NCBI RefSeq assembly: GCF_001270495.1
Contig: NZ_LGUR01000036.1
Location: 177,767 to 241,766 of the forward strand
DNA: 64,000 nucleotides
Source of the DNA: Streptomyces viridochromogenes
GTDB taxonomy: Bacteria > Actinomycetota > Actinomycetes > Streptomycetales > Streptomycetaceae
Direction of reading: 5' to 3'
Under the pieces are notes generated by a model. It was not told where the DNA came from, searched no databases, and saw only the letters and a list, made by a program, of their open reading frames with translations. Shown here piece after piece: positions 1 through 8,644 of the stretch (position 1 is the stretch's first letter; each line of letters starts with the position of its first letter). A program made the translations under genes and the position numbers.

Positions 1-849
1 ATCGGGAGCCAAATATCCTTCGAAGTGGGCGGCTTCGTAAGACAGTCGCCGGACCCCGAGCGCAAACTGATCCGTACGCTCGCCGAAATGTACAGCACTC
101 GAAAGATCGGCGAGCAGACAGACGGCAATTACACGAGTTGGGACCAGCGCGAACGGAACGAGCGGATTCAACTGGAGGTCCTGGCCTACCACGTTCGTAA
201 TGAACTCGGGGACGAGCCCGTATCCCGATCCGCTCCTTACGTCCAGGCGTTGGCGCCGAGGTACAGCAACGACAGCCTGCCTCAGTCGTCCGGGCGAAGC
301 GGGCACGACAGCTTCTGGGGGCCGGACGAGAACTACACGGAAGACGAGCCGGAGCTGCGCGAGGCCCGTGACGAGCTGGTCATCCTCGGCATGGCGCGTC
401 AGGCCACGGAAAACAAGTATCGCTCTCTGACCGCCACCTACGGACATCTCGCTTGCTTCGGCCACCAAGGCCTTCTGCGCTGTCGCCAGATCGGGTTCGA
501 CGTGATCGACGTCAAGGAAGAGGCTCGTATTGCGTTTCTTGTCGACAAGCGCGACTGCGATGTTCTTCGGAGGAACCCGGCGGCTGCGATGTCTGCTGCG
601 AAGTATCGCAGCGGGAGTGTGTGGCTGCAGTCCCAGGGGCTGATTCAGCTGCACGACGACCCGGGTCCGGTCCGGGAGGCGATCCGACGCCTTGAGAGCC
701 GGTACAACCGTGTTCACCATCGACTGGCGCTCGACCTGAGTTCGTGTGAGCGCACTCCTGGGGATTATGTGCTGGCGACCCTGTCTCACCAGCGGCTCAG
801 CAGTCGATACCGTGAGGCGGAGCGATCGTTGCGCTCGGCAATTCTATAA
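1..849 (+). CDS. Hypothetical protein, probably 5'-truncated by window edge
   Basis: I do not recognise this protein. The frame is open from base 1, and the first in-frame start, GTG at 25, has no convincing ribosome binding site, so the true start probably lies left of the window. About 274 residues are visible from that GTG. They are charged, with no signal peptide or membrane segment. The middle part is acidic (DENYTEDEPELREARDE), and the C-terminal half is rich in Arg and Leu and looks helical. It ends in TAA 30 bases before the next gene in the same direction, so the two may be co-transcribed. It precedes the pacH operator and may belong to the chromosome flank rather than to the biosynthetic cluster. 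Confidence 0.55.
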   Translation: MGSQISFEVGGFVRQSPDPERKLIRTLAEMYSTRKIGEQTDGNYTSWDQRERNERIQLEVLAYHVRNELGDEPVSRSAPYVQALAPRYSNDSLPQSSGRSGHDSFWGPDENYTEDEPELREARDELVILGMARQATENKYRSLTATYGHLACFGHQGLLRCRQIGFDVIDVKEEARIAFLVDKRDCDVLRRNPAAAMSAAKYRSGSVWLQSQGLIQLHDDPGPVREAIRRLESRYNRVHHRLALDLSSCERTPGDYVLATLSHQRLSSRYREAERSLRSAIL

Positions 850-879
850 ATGTTCTCCCTCTCCCCGTAGGATGCATTT

Positions 880-1647
880 ATGAGGCCCACACTCCTGAAG
901 CTCGCCACCTGGAACATTGGGGGAGGAATCCTTGGGGAGTCTCATCAGCGCGGCGTAAGTCCGTCGCTCGACTACTATGCCTCGATACTGAAAGACCACG
1001 TGCCCGACGTGGTCTGTCTGCAAGAGGCCCATGATTATCACGGACGCCGAGAGGGCCAGTCGGAATATCTGGCGAGATATGCCGGGTATCCGTACGTAAC
1101 GTCGTTCCCCACCAGCGCATCACATATGGCGGAGAACGCTTCCCTGGCACTCGGCATCCTGTCCCGGTTCCCCATCGAGGACGTGGTCTACAAGCAGTTT
1201 CCCAATCCCCGGCTGGAGGGTACCAGCCCGAACGGTGAGCCCTGGCAGCTCCACGACAAGGGCTATGTGGTCGCATCGATAGATCTGGGTGATCGGAAAC
1301 TCGGTCTCATCAACGGGCACTGCTTTCCCCTGCATCACTTCGGAGCGAGCCCCACCGAGCCGGTATTTGCGGAGATGTGGGAGATGCTCACGGAGGATCT
1401 ACTGGCGATCGGCGGTGCTGGTACGGCGTTTGCCGCCCTTGACGCGAACTATGGGCGGATAGAAGAGCTGCTCAAGGAAGTCTTGCTTCCGGGAAATTAT
1501 CTGAGTGCGTTCGAGGGAACTCCAACGACCCCCAAGGGCGTTCAGAAGGACCATATTCTCTACGGTCATTCGGTGCGGCTGCTTACGACGACGGTAGCGG
1601 CTACCGAGTCCGACCATTCATATTGCCAGGTGAGTGTTCTGGTGTAA
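880..1647 (+). CDS. Endonuclease/exonuclease/phosphatase family protein
   Basis: A 255-residue metal-dependent phosphodiesterase of the EEP fold (DNase I, exonuclease III and inositol phosphatase relatives). The whole active-site set is visible: Asn in ATWN near the N terminus, Glu in CLQEAH, His in NGHCF, Asp/Asn in DANYG, and the terminal Asp-His in ESDHSY. No signal peptide or membrane segment is seen, so it should act in the cytoplasm. The substrate cannot be told from sequence and could be nucleic acid or a small phosphate ester. AGGA stands seven bases before the ATG. It lies just left of the first TGTCAGTAC operator. I do not recall a counterpart in described uridyl-peptide clusters, so cluster membership is open. 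Confidence 0.75.
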   Translation: MRPTLLKLATWNIGGGILGESHQRGVSPSLDYYASILKDHVPDVVCLQEAHDYHGRREGQSEYLARYAGYPYVTSFPTSASHMAENASLALGILSRFPIEDVVYKQFPNPRLEGTSPNGEPWQLHDKGYVVASIDLGDRKLGLINGHCFPLHHFGASPTEPVFAEMWEMLTEDLLAIGGAGTAFAALDANYGRIEELLKEVLLPGNYLSAFEGTPTTPKGVQKDHILYGHSVRLLTTTVAATESDHSYCQVSVLV

Positions 1648-1827
1648 TTCCGCCGGCTTCGGCGAACGGGGGAGCCTGTCACGCGCGGGGCAACCACACG
1701 TCACACCACCCCAGCGGGCACGGCTTCGCACCGTCCCGGTGTGCCCCACTTTGTGTAGATATTCGAGACGTCTAACGCGGCGGAAAGTGTTGTCGTGCCC
1801 GGGGCGGCTGCGGGCGATGTCGGCATG

Positions 1828-1873
1828 ATCCTGACTGGTGTCAGTACAGGCGCATCCTGTCGATCGGTAGCTT
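1828..1873 (+). promoter_or_regulatory. SsaA-type operator and promoter for pacH-pacK
   Basis: The dyad at 1828-1847 matches the recalled SsaA consensus GTMCTGACA-N2-TGTCAGKAC with two mismatches. The half-site TGTCAGTAC (1839-1847) runs into a -35-like TACAGG, followed after 17 bases by the -10 hexamer TAGCTT (1868-1873). The leader to the pacH start is about 60 bases. The same arrangement recurs before pacO, pacP and pacU. Confidence 0.7.
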
Positions 1874-1941
1874 ATGGTTCCGCCGCAACCTGCAAGTTGT
1901 CGTACCAGAAAATCGCGCAGAAGTCGTGAGGAGCTCCCGAC

Positions 1942-2223
1942 GTGAATCTACAGGATCAAAAGGCGCCGGATCGGGTTGAGGTCCTGACCGAGATCTGGCG
2001 GAAGGTTCTTGGCAAGCCGGACCTCGACGAGAACTCGGATCTCTTTGAGAGCGACGGGTCGTCATTGCATGTCCTACAGATCACCGGCATGATTCATGAT
2101 GCTCTCGGTGTCGATGTGAAGCTGCGGCATGTGTTCTCCTACACGTCGCCGCGAAGCCTTTCGGATTTCCTGGAAGGTGAGCTGGGGCAAGGGGACGTTG
2201 CTGCGAATGGAACCAATCCCTGA
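1942..2223 (+). CDS. pacH: Free-standing peptidyl carrier protein (PacH-like)
   Basis: A 93-residue phosphopantetheine-binding carrier domain. The attachment serine is Ser41 in SDGSSL, a variant of the usual GGxSL. GAGGAG lies eight bases before the GTG start. In pacidamycin assembly PacH is the free carrier on which part of the peptide is held; by position and size this is its counterpart. It is the first gene of a rightward unit with the condensation protein, MbtH protein and flavin oxidase, under the operator at 1828. The letter symbol rests on gene order and domain content compared with the S. coeruleorubidus pac cluster from memory, not on an alignment. Confidence 0.8.
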   Translation: MNLQDQKAPDRVEVLTEIWRKVLGKPDLDENSDLFESDGSSLHVLQITGMIHDALGVDVKLRHVFSYTSPRSLSDFLEGELGQGDVAANGTNP

Positions 2224-2256
2224 TACCGGAAAGTTTCACTCGCCCGGAGGTAGAAA

Positions 2257-3528
2257 ATGACAGTATCCCAGGTCAAGGCCTCCCGGGGTCCGACTTCGCT
2301 CACAGAAATGGCCCGGCTGACCGGAGAGTTCGCCGACTGGCACAATCTGCACTACATGGCGATGTGGCTCACCGGGGAACTGAACATTGCCGCGCTGCGC
2401 GATGCCTGGTGGCGGGTCTGCCTGCGTCACGACGTCCTGCGTCGGACCTACCTTTCGGCGGATGAAGCATGCACGCACGATGACGCGCTGAGCGAGGTGG
2501 AATTCCACACCGCCGAAACGGACGCAGAGGCGATCGAGCTGATGCGCCGGTTCATCGGCACCCCCTTCAGCCTGGACGGACCGGGGTTCTCGCGCATCGC
2601 CATCGTGCAGCGCGGCGAGCGAAGGCATCTCTTCGGGATCGCGATGGACCACATCATCAGCGATCAGGCATCCTGGGCCCGTATCCGGGCGGATTTCACC
2701 GAATTCTACGACCGTGCTCTGGCCGGCGATTCCGGCGACGTCACGAACGTGAGCAGCTACCAGAGTTTCGCCTCGGAGGAACGTCGGTTGTTCTCCGGCG
2801 CGTGGGGGGAGGAGCGCAGGGCGTTCTGGCGCTCCTACGTCGGGGAGTTCGGGACGTTTCCTCCGTCCTTTCCGGTCGGCGCGGAGCACACGGGGGAGTA
2901 TCAACCCAGGCGGGTCACCCGTGAACTTCCGGAGGATGCGAAGTCGCGGGTACACAAATTCTCGCTGGCGGCCCGGGCGACCCCTTTCGCAGTGGTCACC
3001 TCCAGTGTGCTCGCCGCCATGCGGGAAGTGACCGGCGATCCGCTGCCGGGGATCTCCGTCAACCAGCACGGTCGTGTGCTGCCCGGCACGTCGGAGACCG
3101 CCGGGCTGTTCGTCCAGACCGTCCCGCTGCACCTCGGGCGGCAGACCAGGAGCCCGCTCGAAACGGTCCGGGACGTGTTCCTCCGGACCCATGACGTCTT
3201 CGAGTACAGCATTCCGCTCCTCGTGGCCGGAAGGTTCTGGAACGAGACACTGATGGTGGCGGACCGGCAGGCGGGACTGTACGTCAGTCTCAACGAACAC
3301 CCGCCGTCCACGTTCAACCTGCGGGCGTTCACCGGAACCGAGGGGGAGTACGTCGAACTGGACTTCCCCGGCGGGAAGCGCTTCGTGGAGACCGTGGTCG
3401 TCGCGTGGAACCTGTACGAGACGGGGCCGGAGCTCGTCGCGCACTACAACGAGAACTACTTCCCCGGCGCGGCCGTGGAAAAGGTTCTCGAGGCGGCTGA
3501 ACGGTTCGCACTGACTCCAGGCAGCTAG
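2257..3528 (+). CDS. pacI: Free-standing NRPS condensation domain protein (PacI-like)
   Basis: A single condensation domain of 423 residues with no A or PCP attached. The active-site motif HHxxxDG appears as D131-H132-I-I-S-D136-Q137. The second, catalytic His and the Asp are kept, while the first His is Asp and the Gly is Gln. The floor-loop and latch regions extend to the C terminus, so the domain is complete. GGAGG precedes the ATG by seven bases. In uridyl-peptide assembly a free C domain is thought to release the carrier-bound peptide by condensing it with a 5'-aminouridine, which fits a lone C protein next to a lone carrier. The acceptor cannot be read from sequence. Confidence 0.82.
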   Translation: MTVSQVKASRGPTSLTEMARLTGEFADWHNLHYMAMWLTGELNIAALRDAWWRVCLRHDVLRRTYLSADEACTHDDALSEVEFHTAETDAEAIELMRRFIGTPFSLDGPGFSRIAIVQRGERRHLFGIAMDHIISDQASWARIRADFTEFYDRALAGDSGDVTNVSSYQSFASEERRLFSGAWGEERRAFWRSYVGEFGTFPPSFPVGAEHTGEYQPRRVTRELPEDAKSRVHKFSLAARATPFAVVTSSVLAAMREVTGDPLPGISVNQHGRVLPGTSETAGLFVQTVPLHLGRQTRSPLETVRDVFLRTHDVFEYSIPLLVAGRFWNETLMVADRQAGLYVSLNEHPPSTFNLRAFTGTEGEYVELDFPGGKRFVETVVVAWNLYETGPELVAHYNENYFPGAAVEKVLEAAERFALTPGS

Positions 3529-3613
3529 GGAGCCTGGCAGTTGGGAGGGCCCGGCAGCTGGGAAGCCCTTCGAACCGGCCCAAGGAGTCGCGGATCCGGC
3601 GTGCAATGACGAA

Positions 3614-3647
3614 CCGTTCCCCGAAACCGGGGAACGGCGACCGTTTT
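3614..3647 (+). terminator. Hairpin with T-run after pacI
   Basis: A 10-bp stem, CCGTTCCCCG paired with CGGGGAACGG (3614-3637) around a four-base loop, is followed six bases later by TTTTT (3643-3647). It sits between pacI and pacJ inside an otherwise co-directional unit, so it may act as a partial terminator that lowers pacJ/pacK expression. Confidence 0.55.
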
Positions 3648-3697
3648 TCTGGCGCATCACGGTGATGGTGTCGGCCACGGAAAGCCTGAGGAGTGGC

Positions 3698-3916
3698 ATG
3701 TTCGACGACGAGGGACACGAGTTCTGCGTAGTGCGGAACGGCGAGGAGCAGTACTCGATCTGGCCGGCCGGGCGGGAGCTGCCCGCCGGCTGGGTCGAAG
3801 TCGGGACGCGGGGCCCGAAGGCCGAATGCCTCGCCTACCTCGACCGTACCTGGACGGACATGCGGCCCGCGAGCCTGCGCCGGAGCCTGTCCGCCGACGA
3901 GGGATCAGCCGCCTGA
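3698..3916 (+). CDS. pacJ: MbtH-like protein (PacJ-like)
   Basis: A 72-residue MbtH-family protein, the small partner that many actinobacterial adenylation domains need for folding or activity. Family features are visible: an N-terminal MFDDEGHEFCVVRN strand, the conserved EQYSIWP segment, LPAGW and a Trp in RTWTDMRP. I chose the ATG at 3698 because GAGGAG lies five bases upstream and because it gives the usual MbtH length. The in-frame starts at 3662 and 3665 would add a non-family N terminus and lack a binding site. Likely clients are the A domains encoded nearby. In vitro pacidamycin work used PacJ together with PacL, N and O. Confidence 0.92.
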   Translation: MFDDEGHEFCVVRNGEEQYSIWPAGRELPAGWVEVGTRGPKAECLAYLDRTWTDMRPASLRRSLSADEGSAA

Positions 3917-4080
3917 CGGCCGATCGGTCACGCAGTGGCGGCGGGCCGCGCCCGGCTCGCCGCCAACTCCACGACCTGGCCGACATCCACTCGCATGTTC
4001 GGCCAGGCGGCCCTGGAGCAGCCCGAACGTGCGCCAACTGATCTGCACCGTGTGCAGACCGACTTGGGGATCGCGTACTG

Positions 4081-5412
4081 ATGACTGCTTTCACCGGGGC
4101 CTTCTGGCGGAGCGGCGACACCGGGTTCGCCGACGCCACGACCTCGCGCGTCTTCAACCACCGGCGGCCGTCGCGCCGACCGGCGGCGGTGCTGCGTGCC
4201 GCTCACGCCGCTGATGTGGCGGCAGGAGTGAAGCTGGCGGCGGCAGAGGGCTGGAAGGTCGCCGTCCGCTCCGGCGGGCACAGTTGGGCTGCCTGGTCGT
4301 TGCGAGAGGACACCCTGCTCATCGACCTGGCCCTGCTCACCGGGATGTCCTACGACCCGGCCGACGCAACCGTGGCGGTCGGTCCGGCGGTGCGTGGCGG
4401 CCTGGACCTGGACCCGTATCTCGCCGGGCACGGGCGGTTCTTCGCCGTGGGCCACGCCCCCACCGTCGGCATGGGCGGCTTCCTGCTACAGGGTGGCATC
4501 GGCTGGAACTGCCGCGGATGGGGCTGGGCCGCGGAGTCCATCGAGTCCATGGACGTGGTGACCGCCGCCGGTGAGCTGGTCCGGTGCTCCGAGACGGAGA
4601 ACGCCGACCTGTTCTGGGCGGCGCGCGGGTCGGGGCCCGGCTTCTTCGGCGTGGTCACCGAGTTCCGGCTGCGGACCCGCCCCCGGTTCCGGGAACTGAC
4701 CCAGTCCACCTACGTCTTCCCCGCCGAGTTCGCCTCGGAGGTCCTCACCTGGTACCACACGGCGCGCCACGAACTGCCGCCGTCCGTCGAGCTGGCTGCC
4801 GTCGGCTGCACTCCGCCCGGGTCCGACTCGCCGGCGCTGATCATCGACGCGGTCTCGTTCGACGGCGGCCCGGCCTCGCTGGCCGCGCTCGACACCTGTC
4901 CGGTGGTCGACAAGGCCGTGGCGACCAAGGTCGCCCAGCCGGTGGAGTTCGCCGACCTCCAGGCCGCGCAGCTGCGGTCCAACCCCGACTACCACCGCTA
5001 CTTCGCGGACAACGCCTTCCTCGCCGGTGCCACCTCCGAGCTGGTCCCGGCGCTGATGCCCGCCTTCACCGAGCTGCCCACGTCCAAGACATTCACGGTC
5101 CTGGGCGACTTCACCCCCCTGGTGTCCCGCCGTCCGCCGGACATGGCCCTGTCGGTGCAGACCGACCTGTACTTCGCCGCGTACGTGATCGGCGAGGCCC
5201 CGGAAGAGGACGCCGGGTGCCGCTCCTGGCTGGACGGGACCATGGAGCGGGCGGCACCGTACTCGGCCGGTTGCTACCTGGGCGACAGCGACCTCACCGT
5301 ACGACCCGACCGGATCATGTCCGACGCGGCCTGGTCGAAGTTCCAGCAGATCCGCGCCGTACGCGACCCTGAAGGCCGCTTCGCCGGCTACCTGGGCACC
5401 CCCGCCCAATAG
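4081..5412 (+). CDS. pacK: FAD-dependent oxidase, berberine-bridge type (PacK/Pac11-like)
   Basis: A 443-residue flavoprotein of the PCMH/berberine-bridge family. The FAD-attaching His is His67 in RSGGHSW. The second covalent site of bicovalent members, the Cys of CPTVG, is Ala126 here (GHAPTVGMGG), so only 8-alpha-histidyl attachment is expected. A short BBE-type tail ends in PEGRFAGYLG. In pacidamycin biosynthesis the homologue Pac11 oxidises uridine C5' to uridine-5'-aldehyde. The same role is inferred because the partner dehydratase (cupin, 8134-8499) is present. It is the last gene of the rightward unit before a strong convergent terminator. No strong ribosome binding site precedes the ATG, but the N terminus has the length usual for the family. 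Confidence 0.83.
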   Translation: MTAFTGAFWRSGDTGFADATTSRVFNHRRPSRRPAAVLRAAHAADVAAGVKLAAAEGWKVAVRSGGHSWAAWSLREDTLLIDLALLTGMSYDPADATVAVGPAVRGGLDLDPYLAGHGRFFAVGHAPTVGMGGFLLQGGIGWNCRGWGWAAESIESMDVVTAAGELVRCSETENADLFWAARGSGPGFFGVVTEFRLRTRPRFRELTQSTYVFPAEFASEVLTWYHTARHELPPSVELAAVGCTPPGSDSPALIIDAVSFDGGPASLAALDTCPVVDKAVATKVAQPVEFADLQAAQLRSNPDYHRYFADNAFLAGATSELVPALMPAFTELPTSKTFTVLGDFTPLVSRRPPDMALSVQTDLYFAAYVIGEAPEEDAGCRSWLDGTMERAAPYSAGCYLGDSDLTVRPDRIMSDAAWSKFQQIRAVRDPEGRFAGYLGTPAQ

Positions 5413-5451
5413 CCCGCGGTCCCGCCGATCCAGTCCTTCCGCTTCCCTCAG

Positions 5452-5510
5452 GTGCGGTCCCACGAGGACCGCACGCCGAAGGCGCCACCCCGACCGGGGC
5501 GGCGCCTTTT
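5452..5510. terminator. Bidirectional terminator between pacK and pacL
   Basis: Two adjacent hairpins lie in the convergent gap. The first pairs GTGCGGTCC with GGACCGCAC (5452-5474). The second pairs AAGGCGCC with GGCGCCTT (5479-5508), with an inner CCCCG/CGGGG stem, and ends in TTTT. Together they can stop transcription from both sides. Confidence 0.75.
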
Positions 5511-5557
5511 CCATGGCAAACGCGTGGCGAGAGGGCCGTCACGGGCGTGGCACGAGG

Positions 5558-8098
5558 TCAGATCAGCGCCGCGAGCTCCGCTACGGTCGGATTCCGGACC
5601 AGTATCTGCGCCTTGAGGTTCACGCCGAGGTCTGTCCGGATCCTGTTCCTCAGCCGGGCCGCCAGCAGCGAGTCCCCACCCAGCGTGAAGAACCCTTCGT
5701 CGACGCTGACGCGGTCGAGGCCCAGAATCTCGGCGAACATGCCGCACAGCTGTTCCTCGCCGGCCGTGCGGGGGCCGCGGCCGGCACCGCCGCCGTAGTC
5801 CGGCGCCGGCAGGGCGGCACGGTCCAGCTTCCCGTTGGGCGTCAGCGGCAGTTCGGACAGCGTGACGAAGGCGGAGGGCACCATGTATTCGGGCAGTGTC
5901 CGCCGGATCTGTTCGGCCAGCGCCGCCGGGTCCAGTGCCCGGCCCGCGCTCGGCACCACGTACGCCACCAGGCGCTCGTCGCCCGGCTGGTCCTGCCTGA
6001 CGATCACCGCGACCTTCCGGACGCCGTCCTGCCGGGCCAGTACGGTCTCGACCTCGCCCAGCTCGATGCGGTACCCGCGCACCTTGACCTGGTCGTCGGT
6101 CCGGCCCACGAACATCAGAAGGCCGTCGCGAGTCCAGCGGCCCAGGTCTCCCGACCGGTACATCCGTGCACCCTCACCGTGGAACGGATCGGGGACGAAC
6201 CGCTCCGCGGTCAGGGCCGGGTTGTCGAAGTAGCCGCGGGCCAGGCCCGCGCCGCCGAGGTACAACTCGCCGACCGTGCCGGGCGGTACCGGATTCAGGT
6301 GCTCATCCAGCACGTAGATCCGCCTGTTGTCCATCGGCCTGCCGATGGGGACATCACCCGGCACCTGTTCTGCCCGCTCCAGGCAGTGGTAGGTGACGGC
6401 CAAGGTGGCCTCGGTGGGTCCGTACTGGGGGCGCACGGCAAGACCGGGAGCCGCGTCGAGCGCCTTCCGCAAGGCGACCGCCGAGAGCACCTCACCGCCC
6501 GTGTACACATCGTGCATCCCGGCGAAGACGTCGGCCGATTCATCGACGAGCATCCGGAACAAGCCGCCGGAGAATATGGCACCGGTCACCCCGTGGCGCC
6601 CGACGAGTTCCTTCATGCCCTGCGCGTCCAGGTCACCGGGCGGGGCGATCACCAACTGCCCCTTCCTGAGCAGCGGAGACCAGATCTCACCCGTCGACGG
6701 GTCGAACGCCAGCGGCGATTGCACCAGCATCCGTTCCAGCGCCGTGTCCTTCATGGAGCTGTCGAGTGCCAGGCACACCGCACTCTGGTGGGACACCAGG
6801 ATCCCCTTGGGAACTCCGGTCGAGCCCGAGGTGTACAGGATGTAGGCGGCCTGCTCGGGCAGCGGCTTGCGGTCGAGGTTGTCCGTGCCCACGCCGTCAG
6901 CGCTGTCCTCCGTCACGAGGACCGCCTCCGGGGCCCCCTGCGCCGCCTCGTGGTCGGCGTGCGTCGCGTCGGTCAGCAGGATCCGGACGTCCGCGGCCGC
7001 CATGATGCCGAGCATGCGTTCCGCCGGATGCGCCAGGTGCAGCGGAAGGTAGCAGCCGCCTGCCTTGAGCGTCGCCAGGACCGCGACGATGAGCTGCGCC
7101 GACCGGTCCATCAGGAGGGCCACCGGCTCCTCACGCCGGATGCCGGCCCCGACCAGCCGCCGGGCGAGCGTGTTGGCCCGGGAGTTCAGTTCGGCGAAGG
7201 TCAGCGAGATCTCGCCGCTTACCACCGCCACCGCATCCGGCGTCGCCAGGACCCGTGTCTCGAAGAGTTCGACCAGCGTGTGCTCGCCGACCGCGTACTC
7301 GGCGCCGCTGGAGGTCTCCAGCCAGGCTTTGCGCTCCTGGCCGGACAGCAACTCCACACGGGACAGCGCGGTGTCCGGTTCGGTGGCGAACGCCGTCAGC
7401 ACCCGGACCAGACGATCCGCCAGCGACGCGACCGTGGCGGGGTCGAACAGATCGGCGTCGTACGCGATCTCACCGACGATCCCCGCCGGTCCCTGACCGC
7501 CCTGCTGACGCTCGGTCAGGGCGATCGAGAGATCGAACCTGGAGGTGCCCGTCGAGCCGGCCCCGGTTGTGGCCTCGTCGTTCACGCGCACACTCACCTG
7601 GACCAACGAGCTCCGCCCGGCGTACTGCGCCAGGTCGACGACCTCTGCCAGCCGCTCCACGGACACGTCATGAATCGCGCGAGCCGCACGGTCGGCCCCG
7701 CGTGTCCGCTCCACCAACTCTCGCAGAGTCGGATCCCCTGAAGTGTCGATCCGGAGTACGAGGTGATGCGCGAAGAAGTCCGCCGCTTCGCCCTGCGGAT
7801 CACCGGGCCGCGGCGCTGCCGTAGCTGCGAGGGGAATATCGGCACCAGCCCCCAGCCGGGTCAGCAGTGCGGCCACGGCGGCACTGGCCACCGTCGACAT
7901 CGACGCCCGAGCTTCCTCGGCGGTCGTGAGAACGGCCCGGTGCGTCTCGGGAGCGATTTCGAACCGGTGCAGTTCCACGGCCGACGAGGCGTGAGCCGGC
8001 CTCGGACGATCCGTCGGCAGTGCCAGTTCATTCGGTAGCGAGGCCAGAGTGCGCGAGCAGTGCTCAGTGAGCAGCGCGGCGTCATCTGTGGTCGACAT
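5558..8098 (-). CDS. pacL: NRPS C*-A-PCP protein (PacL-like)
   Basis: An 846-residue NRPS. Residues 1 to about 230 match only the C-terminal half of a condensation domain and lack HHxxxDG, so this part is catalytically incomplete (C*). A full adenylation domain follows, with YTSGSTGVPKG, YGPTE, the YRSGDLGRW region and NGKLDR. A PCP follows with its serine at Ser810 in GGDSL. My manual reading of the specificity residues is D-P-G-I-Y-G-Q-L-A-K, which I cannot assign with confidence. PacL of S. coeruleorubidus has this architecture and activates m-Tyr, Phe or Trp. I chose the ATG at 8098 because GGAGG lies five bases before it; the frame is open 12 codons further up. It is the last gene of the leftward N-M-L unit. 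Confidence 0.88.
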   Translation of the reverse strand: MSTTDDAALLTEHCSRTLASLPNELALPTDRPRPAHASSAVELHRFEIAPETHRAVLTTAEEARASMSTVASAAVAALLTRLGAGADIPLAATAAPRPGDPQGEAADFFAHHLVLRIDTSGDPTLRELVERTRGADRAARAIHDVSVERLAEVVDLAQYAGRSSLVQVSVRVNDEATTGAGSTGTSRFDLSIALTERQQGGQGPAGIVGEIAYDADLFDPATVASLADRLVRVLTAFATEPDTALSRVELLSGQERKAWLETSSGAEYAVGEHTLVELFETRVLATPDAVAVVSGEISLTFAELNSRANTLARRLVGAGIRREEPVALLMDRSAQLIVAVLATLKAGGCYLPLHLAHPAERMLGIMAAADVRILLTDATHADHEAAQGAPEAVLVTEDSADGVGTDNLDRKPLPEQAAYILYTSGSTGVPKGILVSHQSAVCLALDSSMKDTALERMLVQSPLAFDPSTGEIWSPLLRKGQLVIAPPGDLDAQGMKELVGRHGVTGAIFSGGLFRMLVDESADVFAGMHDVYTGGEVLSAVALRKALDAAPGLAVRPQYGPTEATLAVTYHCLERAEQVPGDVPIGRPMDNRRIYVLDEHLNPVPPGTVGELYLGGAGLARGYFDNPALTAERFVPDPFHGEGARMYRSGDLGRWTRDGLLMFVGRTDDQVKVRGYRIELGEVETVLARQDGVRKVAVIVRQDQPGDERLVAYVVPSAGRALDPAALAEQIRRTLPEYMVPSAFVTLSELPLTPNGKLDRAALPAPDYGGGAGRGPRTAGEEQLCGMFAEILGLDRVSVDEGFFTLGGDSLLAARLRNRIRTDLGVNLKAQILVRNPTVAELAALI

Positions 8099-8133
8099 GC
8101 CATCCTCCATCCAGCTGGTGGTGATGCCCCGCA

Positions 8134-8499
8134 TTAGTAAGGGCTCTCGCTTTCACTGATGAACCTGACATGCCGTTCATCTTGTTCATTGAATGCAGGT
8201 GCCACGGTCAGAACCATCTCCATCGACCCGAAGTAGTGGATTCGGGTGTTCGGCGGGACCGTGATCAGATCGGTGGCGCCGACGGTGACCGCCTCGCCAT
8301 TCAGGTAGAACACACCCTGGCCGCTGACGACGTAATAGATATAGGAACTCCTCACATTGAAGAATTCCTGAAAGTGTCCTCGCTCGACATTCACGCGAAC
8401 TACTGTCGCCGACGGATCATCCTGGCCGTAAACAGTCAGGTCGATGCCATGCTTGTTGAATCGGTCCGCTTCTTCGGCCGTGTGTTTGTACGTGGTCAT
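8134..8499 (-). CDS. pacM: Small cupin dehydratase (PacM/Pac13-like)
   Basis: A 121-residue single-domain cupin. In pacidamycin biosynthesis Pac13, a monomeric 121-residue cupin, removes water from uridine-5'-aldehyde to give the 3'-deoxy-3',4'-didehydro aldehyde. With the ATG at 8499 (GGAGG nine bases upstream) the protein has this length, and residues I recall as discussed for Pac13 fall at the same numbers: Lys16, His42 (ERGHF) and Tyr55. An in-frame extension to 8553 has no binding site and would break this register. The usual cupin metal ligands are not obvious, consistent with acid-base rather than metal chemistry. It lies between pacN and pacL in the leftward unit. Confidence 0.87.
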   Translation of the reverse strand: MTTYKHTAEEADRFNKHGIDLTVYGQDDPSATVVRVNVERGHFQEFFNVRSSYIYYVVSGQGVFYLNGEAVTVGATDLITVPPNTRIHYFGSMEMVLTVAPAFNEQDERHVRFISESESPY

Positions 8500-8644
8500 T
8501 GTTGAATGCCTCCGGTCATCGGGGCCGGGCACCGCAGGCACCGCCCGGCGCACCTCTCGACAGCGGGCGCCACGAGCGCGGGCAGCGCGGTGCTGCTCGT
8601 GCTCGTGGCACCCGGCGTGATCGCGACGGTCGGTCGGCTCGTCG

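Noticed and set aside
2236..3699. 487-codon open frame on the minus strand
   Set aside because: It mirrors pacI and the following gap. Its Arg/Pro/Gly-rich text and lack of a binding site mark it as a high-GC antisense shadow.
3917..4080. Possible small gene between pacJ and pacK
   Set aside because: No start with a binding site and no gene-like codon pattern in any frame.
5513..7741. 742-codon open frame on the plus strand
   Set aside because: Antisense to pacL, which has complete NRPS motifs and a good start. The plus frame has no recognisable domain.
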